From: Cristatella mucedo
Lineage: Eukaryota; Bryozoa; Phylactolaemata; Cristatellidae
NCBI GenBank assembly: GCA_009760855.2
Contig: WPIO01000025.1
Span: 1,533,501 to 1,597,500 of the forward strand
Reading direction: 5' to 3'
Length of the DNA stretch: 64,000 bases
Made by a program: the position numbers and the translations under genes. The notes under the pieces were generated by a model, which was not told where the DNA came from, searched no databases, and saw only the letters and a program-made list of their open reading frames with translations. Of this stretch, positions 12,301-63,430 are shown one piece after another. How positions within the stretch are numbered: the stretch's first letter is position 1; every line of letters starts with the position of its first letter.

Positions 12301-15300
12301 GATTAATGCCGTTTTTAATATTTTATGCTGTGGCTATGAGTGAGACTTTAGCACACTGTTGGCCTGTGCACCTTTTCGGGGAATGTTAGCTTCCTTCTAG
12401 TGGCCATTGTTGGCATTCTTTCTGCACCCAGAATATAATCTTTCCCTGCTGCAGTCCGTGCTGTACATGATCTTGCTTGTAACGACCCTCCATATGTAAA
12501 CTTTCCACTCCTGCTCATCATCTTGCTGTAGTTTTGATGTGCTCTCAGTTTCTGTGACTGCCGTAATCTGTTTGAATGCCATTTGGCTAGAAGCAATACT
12601 TCTGATAGGTTGTTGGATTGGGAATGGTATAATTTGGCTGTTTTTTTTGCTGTGGCTTAATTAATGTTTTTTTTTTGTCTGCAGGGAACTGCCATCTTGC
12701 TTTTGTATTAAATTGTGATTGCTTATTCAATTTAATCTCATATTAAAGTGGTTGCTTGTCAATACTTAAACATTCAAGCCTGCAGATATCTGTATGCGTC
12801 TTCATATTCTTAATTGACATGCGCTTATTTTTCTGGTCATTCTTCTAGGTGGCACAACCACCTAAATCCAGACATAAAAAAATGTGCATGGACGGAAGAA
12901 GAAGATCGGCTCATTTACCACTTACATAAGAAGATGGGCAACCGATGGGCCGAAATAGCTAAATATTTACCAGGAAGGTAAACATTGGCACGTATCTTGA
13001 TTTTGATTACCTATTATGTCAGACCACGTGTTAATTTAAGACATGCGAGGCTTTTATTTCTATTAAGGACCGACAATGCTATTAAGAATCACTGGAATTC
13101 AACTATGAGGCGTAAGTTTGAAGCTGAAGAGGAATTATCTAAGAAGAAACCCATTGCTGTTGCACAGCCATATACACCAAGCCAGTCCAAAAGCTTGCAG
13201 GGCTTGCAGCCAATCAAGTTGTTTGCCTCAACTCCTATCTCATCATCATGCGTCTCTACAACTGCCTCGGTTGGTATTGGCTAAGTTTAATTGCACGCAC
13301 TTAAGCATTTTTATTTCTGGAAAGGAGCAGTGGTAGACTCGAACTGCTTCAAACAGCCATATCTCAGGTATGTGCAATATTGTTACTTTATCCCTAGGGA
13401 TCACAGTCATTTACAATGCACAACGGTACAACTGTGGTAATTCACAAAAGTGGATCTTCTTCTGATCTGGGCTTTTCTGAAGATCATCCAACTGTAATAG
13501 ATACTGATTCGTTATTGTCACCTCTCAGGTTAGTAATGTTTCATCCGTGCAGTTTTTCTGTAGCTTGGCTTGCATGGTAGAAACTAATATTGTTATTAAC
13601 CAGGACTCTTCACGATTTCGACTCCAAGCAAGAGGAGGATAGCTATGTTCACACTCGTGATATCTCCAGGGTATCACCTGCACGATGCAACAAGACTCCG
13701 ATTAAGTTTAACAGCCTTAAGAAAGGCCGTACAGGTAATTTACCGTGCTTGCAATTCGTTGCCGTGTCGATTGTATAGCGATGTAGAGGTTTGTCACCAC
13801 ATATGGTTTGCTCAAGATTTTACAGAAGCATACCGTTTGTTGCAGATTACAGATTTGATGGTCGTACATTGTCTGCTTTCAAAGACTGCTCAGGTGGCCT
13901 TATACCAATCACCTCACCTGGGGTGCGCAAGCTTGGCACTCCCATAATACTGAGGCGTAAGAGGAAATGTGCTCCTTTGAAGTACGAGCTATGTGAGCCA
14001 ATCATGCAGCAGCCGAGTCAGCTGTCCGAAGTCAGCACCATACCAGCTGTGTGGGCCACGTCAAGTCACACGGTGCAGCCGAATAGCTCTATGCGTAACC
14101 ACGAACCTTATACTCCCCTGAGAACCCCTATAAAGAACTTGCCTTTCTCGCCATCTCAGGTATTTAACAGCTTTCTTTGCACGTTAGCGATGTGAGCCCG
14201 TCGTGTGCCGAGCGTCGAGGTTCGCGCTTGCGTGCTCGGCCGCCGATGGCTATCCGCAGCTGGGAAAGAAAGAAATCCCTGGCCCCTTTACTTGTTGCTG
14301 ACCCTTTCTAATTTCTTGGTGGCCTTAAAATGCCAATAATGGCATGCAAGTACCTGCCTTAGTTACTTTTTAAATTAGCATGGGCAGAGGTGCTGTATAT
14401 ACGGTATTTAGAGTTATCCTGCTTGCTGCTTGTACCCTGTCCTGCCTGCCTGCTGCACATGCTTGCAGCACGTAAGCACGTGCAGACGAAAATCAGACTT
14501 TTGACTTGGCCGACTGGTTCGGTCTGTGAAAGAAGTGGTACTCGGTGATATTTCTTGTGTTCTCTTCAGTTTCTCAATAGTCCAGTTACGACTGGTGGAA
14601 GAAGAGCATTCACCTCAACACCCGTGCGCAATGTCACCAATGGTAATAGCGTGACTCCATCGTCTGGCACTACCCTGAAATCGGGGGAAGCATGTCTCAT
14701 TTCACCAGCAATGGCTTGCTTTGGCTCAGCTGACGACAAAAAAGATTTTCGTACGACGACACCCAAATGTGCTCAGCCATCTTGGGATGCTGCTCCTCGG
14801 ACACCGACCCCGTTCAAGAATGCTCTTGCAGAAATGGAGAGGAAAAGTGGGGTGGTTCGCCTGGAGGTAACTGCTGGCTGAATGCACGTAGCCTGTGGAC
14901 TGAGTCTGCATTTCGCATTGGGGCCTGAGTATGTGGCTGCTTATGCTATCAAGGGCGAGTACCTTACCCCCCCCCCCGGGGTAAGGTACTCGCCCTTGAT
15001 TAGCGAAATTGTGGATTCGAGCCTGCTGTATATGTGAAAAGTCTGGATAGAAATTAAATTCTCTTGAGATCGATGCTATATAAATCTTCGCACCCTACGT
15101 TTCAGCCAGGTAGGTATATAGAACGTGAGAAATCACAAAAGCCAAAACTGTTGAAATAAACTGAAATATGCCATAGTTAAAGCAGTTTATTATGCACAAA
15201 ATAGCAATTAAAAGAATGATTTAGCATGTTGCTCATTCACGATTTTTTATAACGGCTCGGAACCTTTCGGGCACTGACCCCGGCAATTTCTCACATACGT

Positions 15301-18300
15301 CAGATGTGATTTTCTGCCATTCCTCCTGCAGAAGTTCGACTAATTCACTACAATTTTTCTAGACGGATGACATGTTTGCGGATTTTGCGCTACAATTCCT
15401 GCCACAAATGTTCAATGGGGTTCAAATCTGGATGCTGATCGGGCCGTTTCAAAATCCGGAAGTGATCGAAGCCTTGACACATAGGGTTGTCAAACAAGCT
15501 CTTTACCATGCCTTCGGTATGATTCGTACCATTGTCCGGTTGCCAAATAAAGTCCAAACCATGTATGCTATGAGCTGACCGAAAACCAACATTCTTAACA
15601 ATGTCTATAGTAATAATAATATTAATAATAATACTTTTGATAAAGTGCCATCAGATAACTCAATATTTTTACATTTGCTGAATTTGCTCTATTTTTGTTC
15701 GTGTAGCGTTCTGCATTCATTTCCCTTGCACCCAGTGCAAACTCCCTACACCAGCAGTGCTAAAGCAACCCCACACCATTACCCCACCACCACCACCACA
15801 TTTCACCGTATTTTGGAAAGAAGCATCTAGAAATAGAAACTAGAAGCTAGAAATACAATGCTGCTGGGCCTGTGCCTACCTTAAGAATAAGAAAAAATGA
15901 AGGCCGGCTGATTCAAATGCCTCATTTTCTTAGGTGCTGCCAGAGCCTCAGCAATTACCACTTACACTGCCCCCCCCCCCCAGCTTGCAGTTGGCATCAT
16001 AGGATTGGTGCTGAATTGGCATGACTCAATCAAGCCCACTACCTTAGACTAGAAGTGCGAGTACGGTACCCCTTGGTCAAGAACCGACTGGAAGCCAGCA
16101 GATATGATGCCACAGATCAACAAAGTGCCTCTACTGCTTTTAATCCCTCGTTAAAGTTGACACGAGTCTCCAATATCAAGGTGCTAAAGCCATGTTTGGC
16201 AATCGAACTGTTGATAGCTTCTGGTAAGGGCTAAACTATAATGCGCCTCTATGTTGTCGTATTGTGTACACATTCATGTCTTACATAGCCCTACAAGCAG
16301 TAGAAACAGCAGTTTTTTCAATATAGATGATGCTGCCATCAAATCCATAGATATAAAACACCCACCATTGAGTCACAGTGTTGATGAAGTCATGCTTTAG
16401 CACATAACTAATTAGAAAGTATACAACTCTACGGTTCAATTTTCTTGATTGTGTTTGAGAGCTGAGTGTAACTGTTTTCACTCGAGCAAGTTCACATAAA
16501 GGCTGCTCAGCCTCAGGAGAGCTTCAAGTGTTGAATGAGAATGTTTTGGGTTGTGCTCGGTTACTGTACTGACGATATCACTAATTGTCAGTTGTTTCTT
16601 TATAGTACCACACACCTACTCGTATGGTGGATGACTTGAATGATGTAATTGAAAGGGAGACTTTTAACAGAGGGCCGTCTTCATACGGTGGTGGAAATCA
16701 CGGTGGATGCAAGCCAACCTCTTCTTACAGGCTCAACAAGGAAGTAGGTATTCCATGGAAATTGACACGTGAATTGCGAGTGCTGTACTTTTTATATTGT
16801 GCGTTCAGCCAGGAATTGGGGATCGTACTTTTGTGAACCAAGTAGTTAAATGGTTTAGAATAATTTGGAAGCAACATAATAAAGACTGCCGTTAGTTTGA
16901 GAGAAGACAAGTTTGCCTCGAGCAGACCGATCTCACAGCCTCTGATTTACTGGGCTAATGTGTTAGCGATCGAGGCTCCATTCTCTGTAATTGCTCGATC
17001 TTCGGTAGAACACTATGGCTGACAAAAAGACTATACAATTGCCCCACTTTGCCTGATCAGGAAGCTCATATGATGCATGAAGCTCATATGATGCATGGCA
17101 TTACTACATGATCTCGGCACTGCCAAATATATTATATGCAGTCAAGTGAATCGCAACAGCCAGATCAGTCATAACCCCATTGCTATCGTTTATGGCTTTG
17201 CTTGTGCTGATGAATTTACCAATATATAAGAAGATACTGGTCTGACCTTTGTTCTTCATGACCTTATCATTAACATCTGTCTCTTGCATCATGCACTGGC
17301 AGCAACAAATGTTTTGTAAGCCCACTAACCACACTTGTATGCTGACCCTGTGCATGTCACCCCTAACCATGTTATTCAGGTTGTTTATCAAACATGATAC
17401 CACTCACCCATTCGATCGTGTTTCCTTTGCAGCAAATGTAAAGCGCCTAGAAAGAGATTTAGTTTTCTGAGCGTGCTTTATCGAGTGTATAATAATAGTT
17501 ATTATTATATGAATAGGGGTAGAGCTAGTAACGTTGCCAGTAACCTAGCTATTTTAACCTTGTATCGTGAATTCTTAACAGGTAACCCTACTAATTTTAG
17601 CCATTTGTAATCATATATTTGCTTCTCTATAGAACAAGTCTCCTCGAACTCTCCAGATGAACCTTGAACAGAAATGGGCAGCTCTTGAAGCGGATGCTGT
17701 TGCTGATATTATTCCTTCGTTTGCGCCTGAGACTCCGGTAAGCACTCTTTATGCAGGAAACAGAGCTTTTGTGCTGTTACTCAGCGTTGGCTATAAAAAA
17801 TAAGTATTAGCTTATTTAACAGCCACATTTGTATATCGGCAGAAGAGCCTTAACGGCTATCGCTGCCGATTGCAGCTGGCAATAAAGGATCGCCCGCTGC
17901 AGGATTTGAACCCGCGACCTGAGTTGTGAAGAGGAAGCGCCTCACCTCATGGTCTATCACGGCTATCTACTTATAATGTGATAAATGTAAGCTTGTGGCC
18001 ATGGATACCTTTGCACTCCAAAATCCCATACTCTTATGTTGTGATAGCCCTGGCAGCATGCAAGTAGTACTGAATGGCCATTTTAAAAGCTATAGCTAAA
18101 GTGAACCATGCATATACGACCCAGTCCAAGGAAAAACCAATGAGAATAAGGCTTTTGTCCCAAACAACTCCAAACGATCTGTCATCAGCCTGGGAATATT
18201 CTGGATTTGTGCTTGCCCAGGTGCCACTAACGATCTATTCGATCGTGCCTTCGACACTATTGATCACGATAACCTTGAACGATTGAGAACAACGATCGAC

Positions 18301-21287
18301 AGACGAGGCATTGGCATGGTTCAAATCGTACTTGTCCGGTCGTGTTCAATCCGTATCGTTTGGGCTCTCTTCTCATCGATCAGACCAGTCACACGTGGAG
18401 TCTCTCAAGGGTCAGTCCTCAATCCTTTGCTGTTCTTTATTTATTCTGAGCCTCTGGGAAAAGTGATTATAGCCCATGGGATTGGGTGTTTCTTTTATGC
18501 TGACGATACACAGCTGTATTTTTTATTCAAACGTCTTAATCTGCTGAAGCGACTGATAAACCAAATGCTTGCCTAGAAGACATTCGATCATGGATGTTGG
18601 CAAATTTCCTTAAACTGGACGATAAAACGGAACCGTTCTTCATAGGACACTAAGCTTGTGGCTGGCCTAGAAGACTGCTTTTCTAATAGGTGATGCTGTT
18701 GTGCGACCAAGTTAGTTGTGCTCGGACTTTAGGTGTCTTTTTCGACAGCTGCCTAAATTGAAAGCTTCGTTAAGAAGATTTGCTTCCACTGCTAGCTTTC
18801 ACGTCCGATCCCTATTTAAGATTTATAACTGTATTCCACGGCTGCTTGCAAAAAATTGAACTAGCTCATTGATTCTATCTCTGCTAGATTATTAGAATTC
18901 CATTTTGGCTGGGCTACCAAAAAAGCCTCTAGGCTACATCACCTGGTGATGAACATGGCTGCAAGATTAGTTTTCAAACCCCAGATTTTTGACCACGTTC
19001 TTTTGCTGAAAGAGCTTGAATGGCTGCCAGTTGATCAACGTATGCAGAGTTAGGCTTTTAAGCTCACCTGCATGCATGCCACGGCTTGGCGTCTTCATAC
19101 CTTGCTGAACTGCTGTACCAGTTTCAGTCTCCTCATGCCCTCTGGCTCCATATGGACAATAAATTAGCTGTTCCATGCAACCACTTTGAGCTTGAGTGAT
19201 TTAACAGCCTCTTTTGTACTGTGGCAGACGAGCCTTAACGGCTATCACCACCACTTGCAGTGGCAATAAAGGATTGCCCACTGCAGGACTCGAACCCACA
19301 TCTGCCGTGAAGAGCAAGCACCTTACCTCCTGCGCTAAAACCCAGTACTGTTGGGGACCAAAACTTCTGCTCTGCAGGTCTTAGACCACGGAACTAACTT
19401 CCACATTTCTTATGGAACGACATCTACTCTCATGCTGCCTGCAGTGGCACACCCTTTCCAGCCAGCCTGAGCTGCTACTTCCATGCTACTCACTCCTTAA
19501 AGTGCCCTCCTGACTCAGCTACGCTTCTCACTTTGTCTTTTTTTGTATGAGATGAAGTTTGTTGGCTACTGACTAAGTACCGAAAGCCGAATAGGGTTTG
19601 AGTGCGATGTACAAAACCCTCCTTCCTAATACCCACATAGTCTTTGTGGATTTACATATGGAGATACACTATCGTATGTGTGAACACACTTATGTGCATG
19701 TTCTGGCATCAGAGACTCAGAATTCGTCAAAACAGTCACGTGTAAGGCAGTATAGGTGTATCAGTTTTCTTTTTTAAGCATTGCTGGGTCAAGTACACAT
19801 ACACAGGACTAAATATTTGAGCATTGCTTCCGTCTGCCTTTGCACAGCTCTAGCCTCAAAAGCTAGCAAGCATCTATTATTATAGGTTTTGCATATCATC
19901 TATGCTTGTGTCTGCATGTGCGCATGTACAATTGGTAATCACTTATCCACAGTATTCCCTATTGATGTTTAGTCATGGGTTTTCAGCAGTTTTAGGGCAA
20001 AAGCCCACTCTCTTTTCTCCTGAAGGACGTCATGGATTCACTTCACTTTAGTATCAGAAGTAGGTCATTCATTTCTACTTGCATACACAATATGCCGTTT
20101 TACTGTTCGGTATGCTGAAGTTTGGTTAATTTGGGGATCTTATTGTGCATAAATACCTTTTCCCACGGATTTCTTGTCACTTTGTTGCTTAGCATTTCAT
20201 CCAGAATGATGTTGAGCTGCGACAGGATGCTTAAACTGTTCACTTCGGCTTGCTTAAGAGTGGAGTTATCTAGGTGTCGTTTACACGTGATTTTTATATA
20301 GAATTGCCTTGAGCTCTAACAAACACTCAGCTCCCGGATCGGTAGGCTTGACATCGCTTTCTAGTTTGTCGCTTCATCTTGGGCCTAACTCCTTTTTCAT
20401 AATTCACTCTTGTCCTCGTCAGAGTGGGACTTCTCCTTTATTAAAGAGCTTTCTCTGTGGTATTCATTGCCCGAAATATTTGACTTGGCTCATTTGCCAA
20501 GTCGTGTGCAGCCTGTTGAAAAGCAGCTGCACAGGCTTATTCCCTGAGGGAGTTGTCTCAATTTTCTATGCCGTTATTTGCACAATAGTTGCCAAGCAAC
20601 TTCTTTACAGTGTGGTGGCTACTGGTGCTATTTCTAGACTCAGCTCACCGTTTGCAGAATTATGAGCCGCTCTGCTGAGCTTGCGTTTGTGCATGCTGCG
20701 TGCTTGTGCTCATCACATACACAAACTGCTTTTCGTGTGCTCGTGCCTACCTATGCACAATCCACCGGTTTTATATGCAAATTGTATCATATTTCATAGA
20801 GCAAATCTCTGGCCGGCGTTGACACGGCAGGCATATTTTCGCCGCCGTCCATCTTGAGGGATGCTCTGCTTATCGATCCCCTCAACGATGCCTTTGCACT
20901 GCCTACGTCACCGGCCCCAAAGGTAGGGATTACATCACATGCGACGAGTTAGTCAATGTCTTGGTGTATGCTCGTTATTTGTCAGCTGTGGCTGCTCTGT
21001 TTTCTTTATTGCAGATACCTCGTAAGACTGCACAAAGGATATCCTTTGAGAGTATTGGTTGCACACCTGCTGTGAAGGTCAGTGGTTGTAGTTTGCTTGT
21101 ACCACAGTCAATGCTGCCCACCAATGCCTGGATTAGTCATTTCTTCATCGTCTACTTACAGGAGCAGCCTGACTTCGAGGTAGTCGCTCTGGGTAGATCC
21201 AGCGACCAGCTGTATCTTACTCGCATGGCTCGGTGTTGGCTGCAGGCCCACGGCATCGGCCAGCCTCGATTACCAGCGCTCGTGTGA
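3323..21287 (+). CDS. MYB: R1R2R3 MYB transcription factor, B-MYB/A-MYB type (complete gene, 15 coding exons)
   Basis: This is a nuclear DNA-binding protein. In animals the B-MYB form joins the MuvB core to switch on G2/M genes. Coding exons: 3323-3345, 6014-6152, 7951-8103, 12118-12221, 12849-12977, 13068-13269, 13398-13528, 13604-13734, 13846-14159, 14570-14866, 16606-16743, 17633-17737, 20800-20922, 21015-21077, 21162-21287. Every junction has AG and GT ends and matching phase, and the exons sum to 2178 nt, or 725 residues and a stop. This is close to human B-MYB (about 700). Order: acidic N-terminus (9-45), three MYB repeats (about 47-200), the LPFSPSQ block (436-442), the PRTPTPFKNAL block (about 518-528) and a conserved C-terminus (685-725). 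The start ATG has A at -3. Exon 1 (8 residues) is the least certain: it rests on phase fit, a GTGAGT donor and the basic MRR opening typical of MYB proteins. Two junctions use the weaker donor form GTTNGT. An upstream out-of-frame ATG lies at 3307. The family is certain; B- versus A-MYB is a judgement, since an invertebrate single-copy gene may predate the split. Confidence 0.92.
3346..6013. other. MYB intron 1 with a minus-strand LINE 3' remnant
   Basis: Apart from the repeat at about 4440-4870, which resembles 10265-10700, 25440-25760 and 40390-40730 (shared words such as gatcggacctaaaagtgag), no gene is evident. A 122-codon minus-strand open frame at 3395-3763 lacks recognisable motifs. 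Confidence 0.5.
4440..4870 (-). repeat. LINE C-terminal/3' remnant
   Basis: Recognised by likeness to three other minus-strand segments in this window (10265-10700, 25440-25760, 40390-40730), which decode on the minus strand to the degenerate end of a LINE reverse transcriptase protein. It is heavily decayed. Confidence 0.5.
6014..13269 (+). CDS. MYB: MYB exons 2-6: acidic N-terminus and R1, R2, R3 DNA-binding repeats
   Basis: Exon 2 (6014-6152) encodes an Asp/Glu-rich stretch and the R1 opening RGRWTKEE. Exon 3 (7951-8103) finishes R1 (DWQSVAGLF...QCQHRWYKVLNPELVKGPWTKE). Exon 4 (12118-12221) holds most of R2 (RQYGPKRWTLISKHLKGRTG, then KQCRER). Exon 5 (12849-12977) joins R2 to R3 (WHNHLNP, then CAWTEEEDRLI and GNRWAEIAKYLPG). 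Exon 6 (13068-13269) completes R3 with TDNAIKNHWNSTMRRK and a Ser/Thr-rich linker. The spaced tryptophans of the helix-turn-helix repeats are visible, with the usual loss of the first R3-type positions in animal MYBs. R1 is shorter and less conserved than R2 and R3, as in the whole family. The 4-kb intron between exons 3 and 4 holds Tc1-like and LINE remnants. Exon 6 ends at a GTTGGT donor; the GTATTG four bases further on would give the wrong phase. Confidence 0.95.
6850..7160 (-). mobile_element. Tc1/mariner-like fragment, 3' end
   Basis: The reverse complement reads atgcagaagctggggg-cc, then cctggccagacaagggaggt and ggctgtcaataaatgtttt. The same series occurs in plus orientation at 7220-7545 and 8640-8850. 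This copy faces away from those two. Confidence 0.55.
7220..7545 (+). mobile_element. Tc1/mariner-like fragment, 3' end
   Basis: It contains gccgacctgttaggtaaaaa, the catacagaagctggtggcc block, actggccagacacgggaggt and gctgtcaataaatatttt. These words recur in order at 8630-8850. It is noncoding decay in MYB intron 2. Confidence 0.55.
8240..8850. mobile_element. Tc1/mariner-like transposase remnants, inverted pieces
   Basis: On the minus strand 8250-8350 decodes to CQSPDLNLKERHWSNIDRLL, a degenerate form of the SPDLNPIE-W motif of the Tc1 transposase catalytic end. On the plus strand 8548-8600 decodes to FNPTERLWNNLDTEVK, the same motif in opposite orientation. The 3' words shared with 7220-7545 follow to 8850. 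Two opposed copies have therefore collapsed together. Confidence 0.6.
8850..10265. other. MYB intron sequence, nothing recognised
   Basis: No domain, RNA gene or clear repeat was identified in this stretch. Short open frames look random. Confidence 0.4.
10265..10700 (-). mobile_element. LINE C-terminal remnant
   Basis: The minus strand holds an open frame of 121 codons (10272-10637) containing LHFLAPAYLSELLSS, which fits the PAYLSDLL element near the end of CR1/L2-like LINE proteins. Related decayed copies lie at 4440-4870, 25440-25760 and 40390-40730. Confidence 0.6.
11390..11660 (+). repeat. Two LINE 3' tails with (TTA)n
   Basis: Two partial tails lie in tandem: attgagttctctgtgagcgc near 11425 and a fuller gtgcctagaaagagattgag near 11588. 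The second ends in a perfect (ATT)n run to 11660. Between them is the 3' UTR series cacccctaaccacgttatt, shared with 17355 and 37115. Confidence 0.7.
13398..14866 (+). CDS. MYB: MYB exons 7-10: linker and conserved C-MYB C-terminal-type domain
   Basis: Exons 13398-13528, 13604-13734, 13846-14159 and 14570-14866 are joined in phases 0-2, 2-1, 1-0 and 0-0. Exon 9 begins DYRFDGRTLSAF and continues through GLIPITSPG and a basic RRKRK cluster to KNLPFSPSQ. Exon 10 starts FLNSP, contains TSTPVRN and several TP/SP sites, and carries PRTPTPFKNALAEMERKSG near its end. These blocks match in order the central and C-terminal conserved regions of human B-MYB (YRLDGHTI, ELIPISP, LPFSPSQFLN, HTPTPFKNAL). 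Many SP and TP dipeptides suggest cyclin-dependent kinase control, as known for B-MYB; that is inference here. Confidence 0.93.
14948..15000. repeat. Perfect hairpin, 23-bp arms, C7 loop
   Basis: The left arm 14948-14970 (ATCAAGGGCGAGTACCTTAC plus CCC) is the exact reverse complement of the right arm 14978-15000. The seven-base loop is all C. It lies in the intron between MYB exons 10 and 11. Confidence 0.9.
15195..15575 (-). mobile_element. Tc1/mariner transposase C-terminal remnant
   Basis: The minus strand decodes to HPDLNPIEHLWQEL near 15395-15440, the signature around the last catalytic Asp of Tc1-like DDE transposases. It is followed by degenerate GFDHF-type and terminal helix sequence with stops. 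This is a different subfamily from the copies at 6850-8850. It is inactive. Confidence 0.75.
15605..15720 (-). repeat. LINE 3' tail, minus orientation
   Basis: An (AAT)n run is followed by gataaagtgccatcagataa and tttttacatttgctg, the reverse of the shared tail hairpin. Confidence 0.55.
16606..21287 (+). CDS. MYB: MYB exons 11-15: TPTR motif, linker and MuvB-binding-like C-terminus
   Basis: Exon 11 (16606-16743) reads YHTPTRMVDDLNDVIERE, matching the Q-TP-H/T-LxEDLxxVI element of vertebrate MYBs. Exons 12-14 (17633-17737, 20800-20922, 21015-21077) are all phase 0-0 and encode low-conservation linker with SPRTL, FSPPSILRDAL and IPRKTAQRISFE. Exon 15 (21162-21287) ends in DFEVVALGRSSDQLYLTRMA and a TGA at 21285. 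It aligns by eye with the human B-MYB C-terminal segment known to bind LIN9/LIN52 (W-TVACGGTRDQLFMQEKARQ-L). Exon 13 starts after an acceptor TAG at 20797-20799; a later AG at 20828 would break the frame. Conservation of this segment suggests MuvB binding, by inference. Confidence 0.88.
17280..17515 (+). repeat. LINE 3' UTR and tail
   Basis: The segment carries caccctaaccatg-type UTR words, cattcgatcgtgtttccttt and then gtaaagcgcctagaaagaga with an AT-rich tail. It aligns by eye with 11470-11640 and 37090-37240. Confidence 0.7.
17815..17955 (-). mobile_element. SINE-1 (tRNA-derived)
   Basis: Antisense copy: tttaacagccacattt at the 3' end, then gccttaacggctatcgctgc, and the box B complement GGATTTGAACCC. 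It belongs to the family typified by 38100-38268. Confidence 0.75.
18236..19690 (+). mobile_element. LINE reverse transcriptase remnant (CR1/L2-like), interrupted by a SINE
   Basis: The plus strand decodes in broken frames to AFDTIDHD, GVSQGSVLNPLLFFIY and [10 protein letters not shown], the fingers/palm motifs of a non-LTR reverse transcriptase including the YADD catalytic box (about 18495-18520). It continues to the later LEWLPVDQR element near 19017. Frameshifts and stops show it is dead. A SINE-1 copy (19190-19350, minus) splits it, and the 3' region resumes at 19370-19690, matching 24600-25080 reversed. It lies in the intron between MYB exons 12 and 13. Confidence 0.8.
19190..19350 (-). 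mobile_element. SINE-1 inserted in a LINE
   Basis: Antisense copy with tttaacagcctcttttgtac, gccttaacggctatcaccac and the box B complement GGACTCGAACCC. It splits the LINE remnant 18236-19690, so it is younger than that element. Confidence 0.75.
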
Positions 21288-21682
21288 ACTGAGCGACACT
21301 GGAGCTGCATTGACAACCTTAATACAACTCGGCTCCTGCATTCTGGAGTCAAATTGTTGTTCCTCCCGACTGCTCTAAAGCTAGTGTGTTGACGTCCACA
21401 TATTTTTGTAGGCTGTGTACATAATTTTGTATATGTACCCCACCAAGTGGGTTTTGCACATCCCAGCTCGGGGTAAACACTATTTGTTGCCAAGACGGCG
21501 TGAGCTGACTTTCGTTAGCTGATTTAATTCAAAGCCGTGCAGTGGCACTCGTGATGGGCGTTTCCATGTGTGTATGTGAAATCTTTCAAATACAACTGTG
21601 ACCTAGACGGAGTATAGCACTTGTCAAAAGTGAGTGTGAACGGTGCATCTACCTGTGTATTTATGTATTTATAGCAAGAGAC

Positions 21683-21688
21683 AATAAA
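21683..21688 (+). terminator. MYB poly(A) signal
   Basis: A canonical AATAAA lies about 395 bases after the MYB stop codon, before the next gene begins. The interval 21288-21682 reads as 3' UTR with no further splice-compatible coding. Confidence 0.65.
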
Positions 21689-21759
21689 CTGCTGTGTAGC
21701 AATGATCTACTTATCTGTTATAGCTGTCGAAGCGATAAGTCTGAAGCTGGAAGACGGTC

Positions 21760-22270
21760 TGCATATCCCGTAGCCAGAGAAATATCTTGGTCTTCCAATG
21801 CAACTGCTGTAAGAATTCCCCCATTTATTTCTCGATCTGCTCATAGGGAGAGAAAGACAGACAAGACAGACAGAGAGGGAGAGACAGCCAGAGAGAGAGA
21901 GAGAGATAGAGGCAGGGGTGTGGTGGGAGTTACCAGACATTATGTACTTACTCACTTGGTCTTTGACTGGTGTAGGTCAAATGAAAAGCACAGGCCTTTA
22001 TTGACCTGTTAAGTAATGGCAAGCAGTTGCTGTGGTCTATGCAGCAATGGCCTCCATAGCCTGCGATTGTTTTCTTAAGGCACTGGCTTTTCCAGCAACA
22101 ATAGGCCAGCTGTGTGTAGCCATGGTTACACAGCACCAATTGCCTCAGGAAATCCGAGTAGGGCAGTACCGACCTGGATTCAGTGCCTCAGGAATGGCCT
22201 TTAACGACCTATAGGCACTTGACTTGAGAGACTTGCCATAAGGCCATAGAGGCTACGGATTTCAAGCGAA
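21760..22270 (+). promoter_or_regulatory. Intergenic region between MYB and the NWD-like gene
   Basis: Between the MYB poly(A) signal and the NWD-like start ATG lie about 580 bases, including an imperfect GA-rich run near 21847-21910. No TATA box is evident. This is the likely 5' UTR or promoter of the downstream gene if 22271 is its true start. Confidence 0.3.
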
Positions 22271-62768
<40,498 letters not shown>

Positions 62769-62890
62769 GTACGTCGTCGCCTAGCCGAGCGCGCTCGCTC
62801 ACACGAGCTCGCCTCCGCCGCCAAGTCGTGCGTGCGTCCGCAGCAGCAGCAGCAGCACCTTCCACAACCCTCAGCCTCGTCCGATACTGA

Positions 62891-63331
62891 TAAGATAGCG
62901 GTGGCAGCGGTGGCAGCGGCCGAGCAGACGGAAGGTGGTTGAATAATGTTGGCGCAGGCAAACGAAGCAGAGCCGATGAGGCTGCGTCGATAGCGAAAGA
63001 TAGCAGCACGAAGCCAGCAGTGTGCAGGGGTATGGCTGCTCATGGCCACATACAGGGGGTAAATCTTTTGGTCTAATGCTGTGTGATACTAATTTTTGGG
63101 TCCAATACTTTTCGGTCTAATACTGAGTGAACGCCCCTTCGTCTCGTTCTGCTCTCGTAACTTGGAATTCGCTATTCTCTCTTCACTACGGCACCTGAGC
63201 GAGTCCTTGACATTTGCAGACGTACTAGAAAGTCGTCGCTTCTTGTCGCCTAGATCCTGCAGGTCTGGCGACGGTTTCCGTCGGGTACACCCCATTTCTT
63301 TCTGTCTGTCTCTGTCGTCTCCGTCTGTCTT

Positions 63332-63430
<99 letters not shown>

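Noticed and set aside
18236-18600. An active reverse transcriptase gene
   Set aside because: The YADD motif is present, but several frame changes and stops interrupt the domain, so it is a dead LINE.
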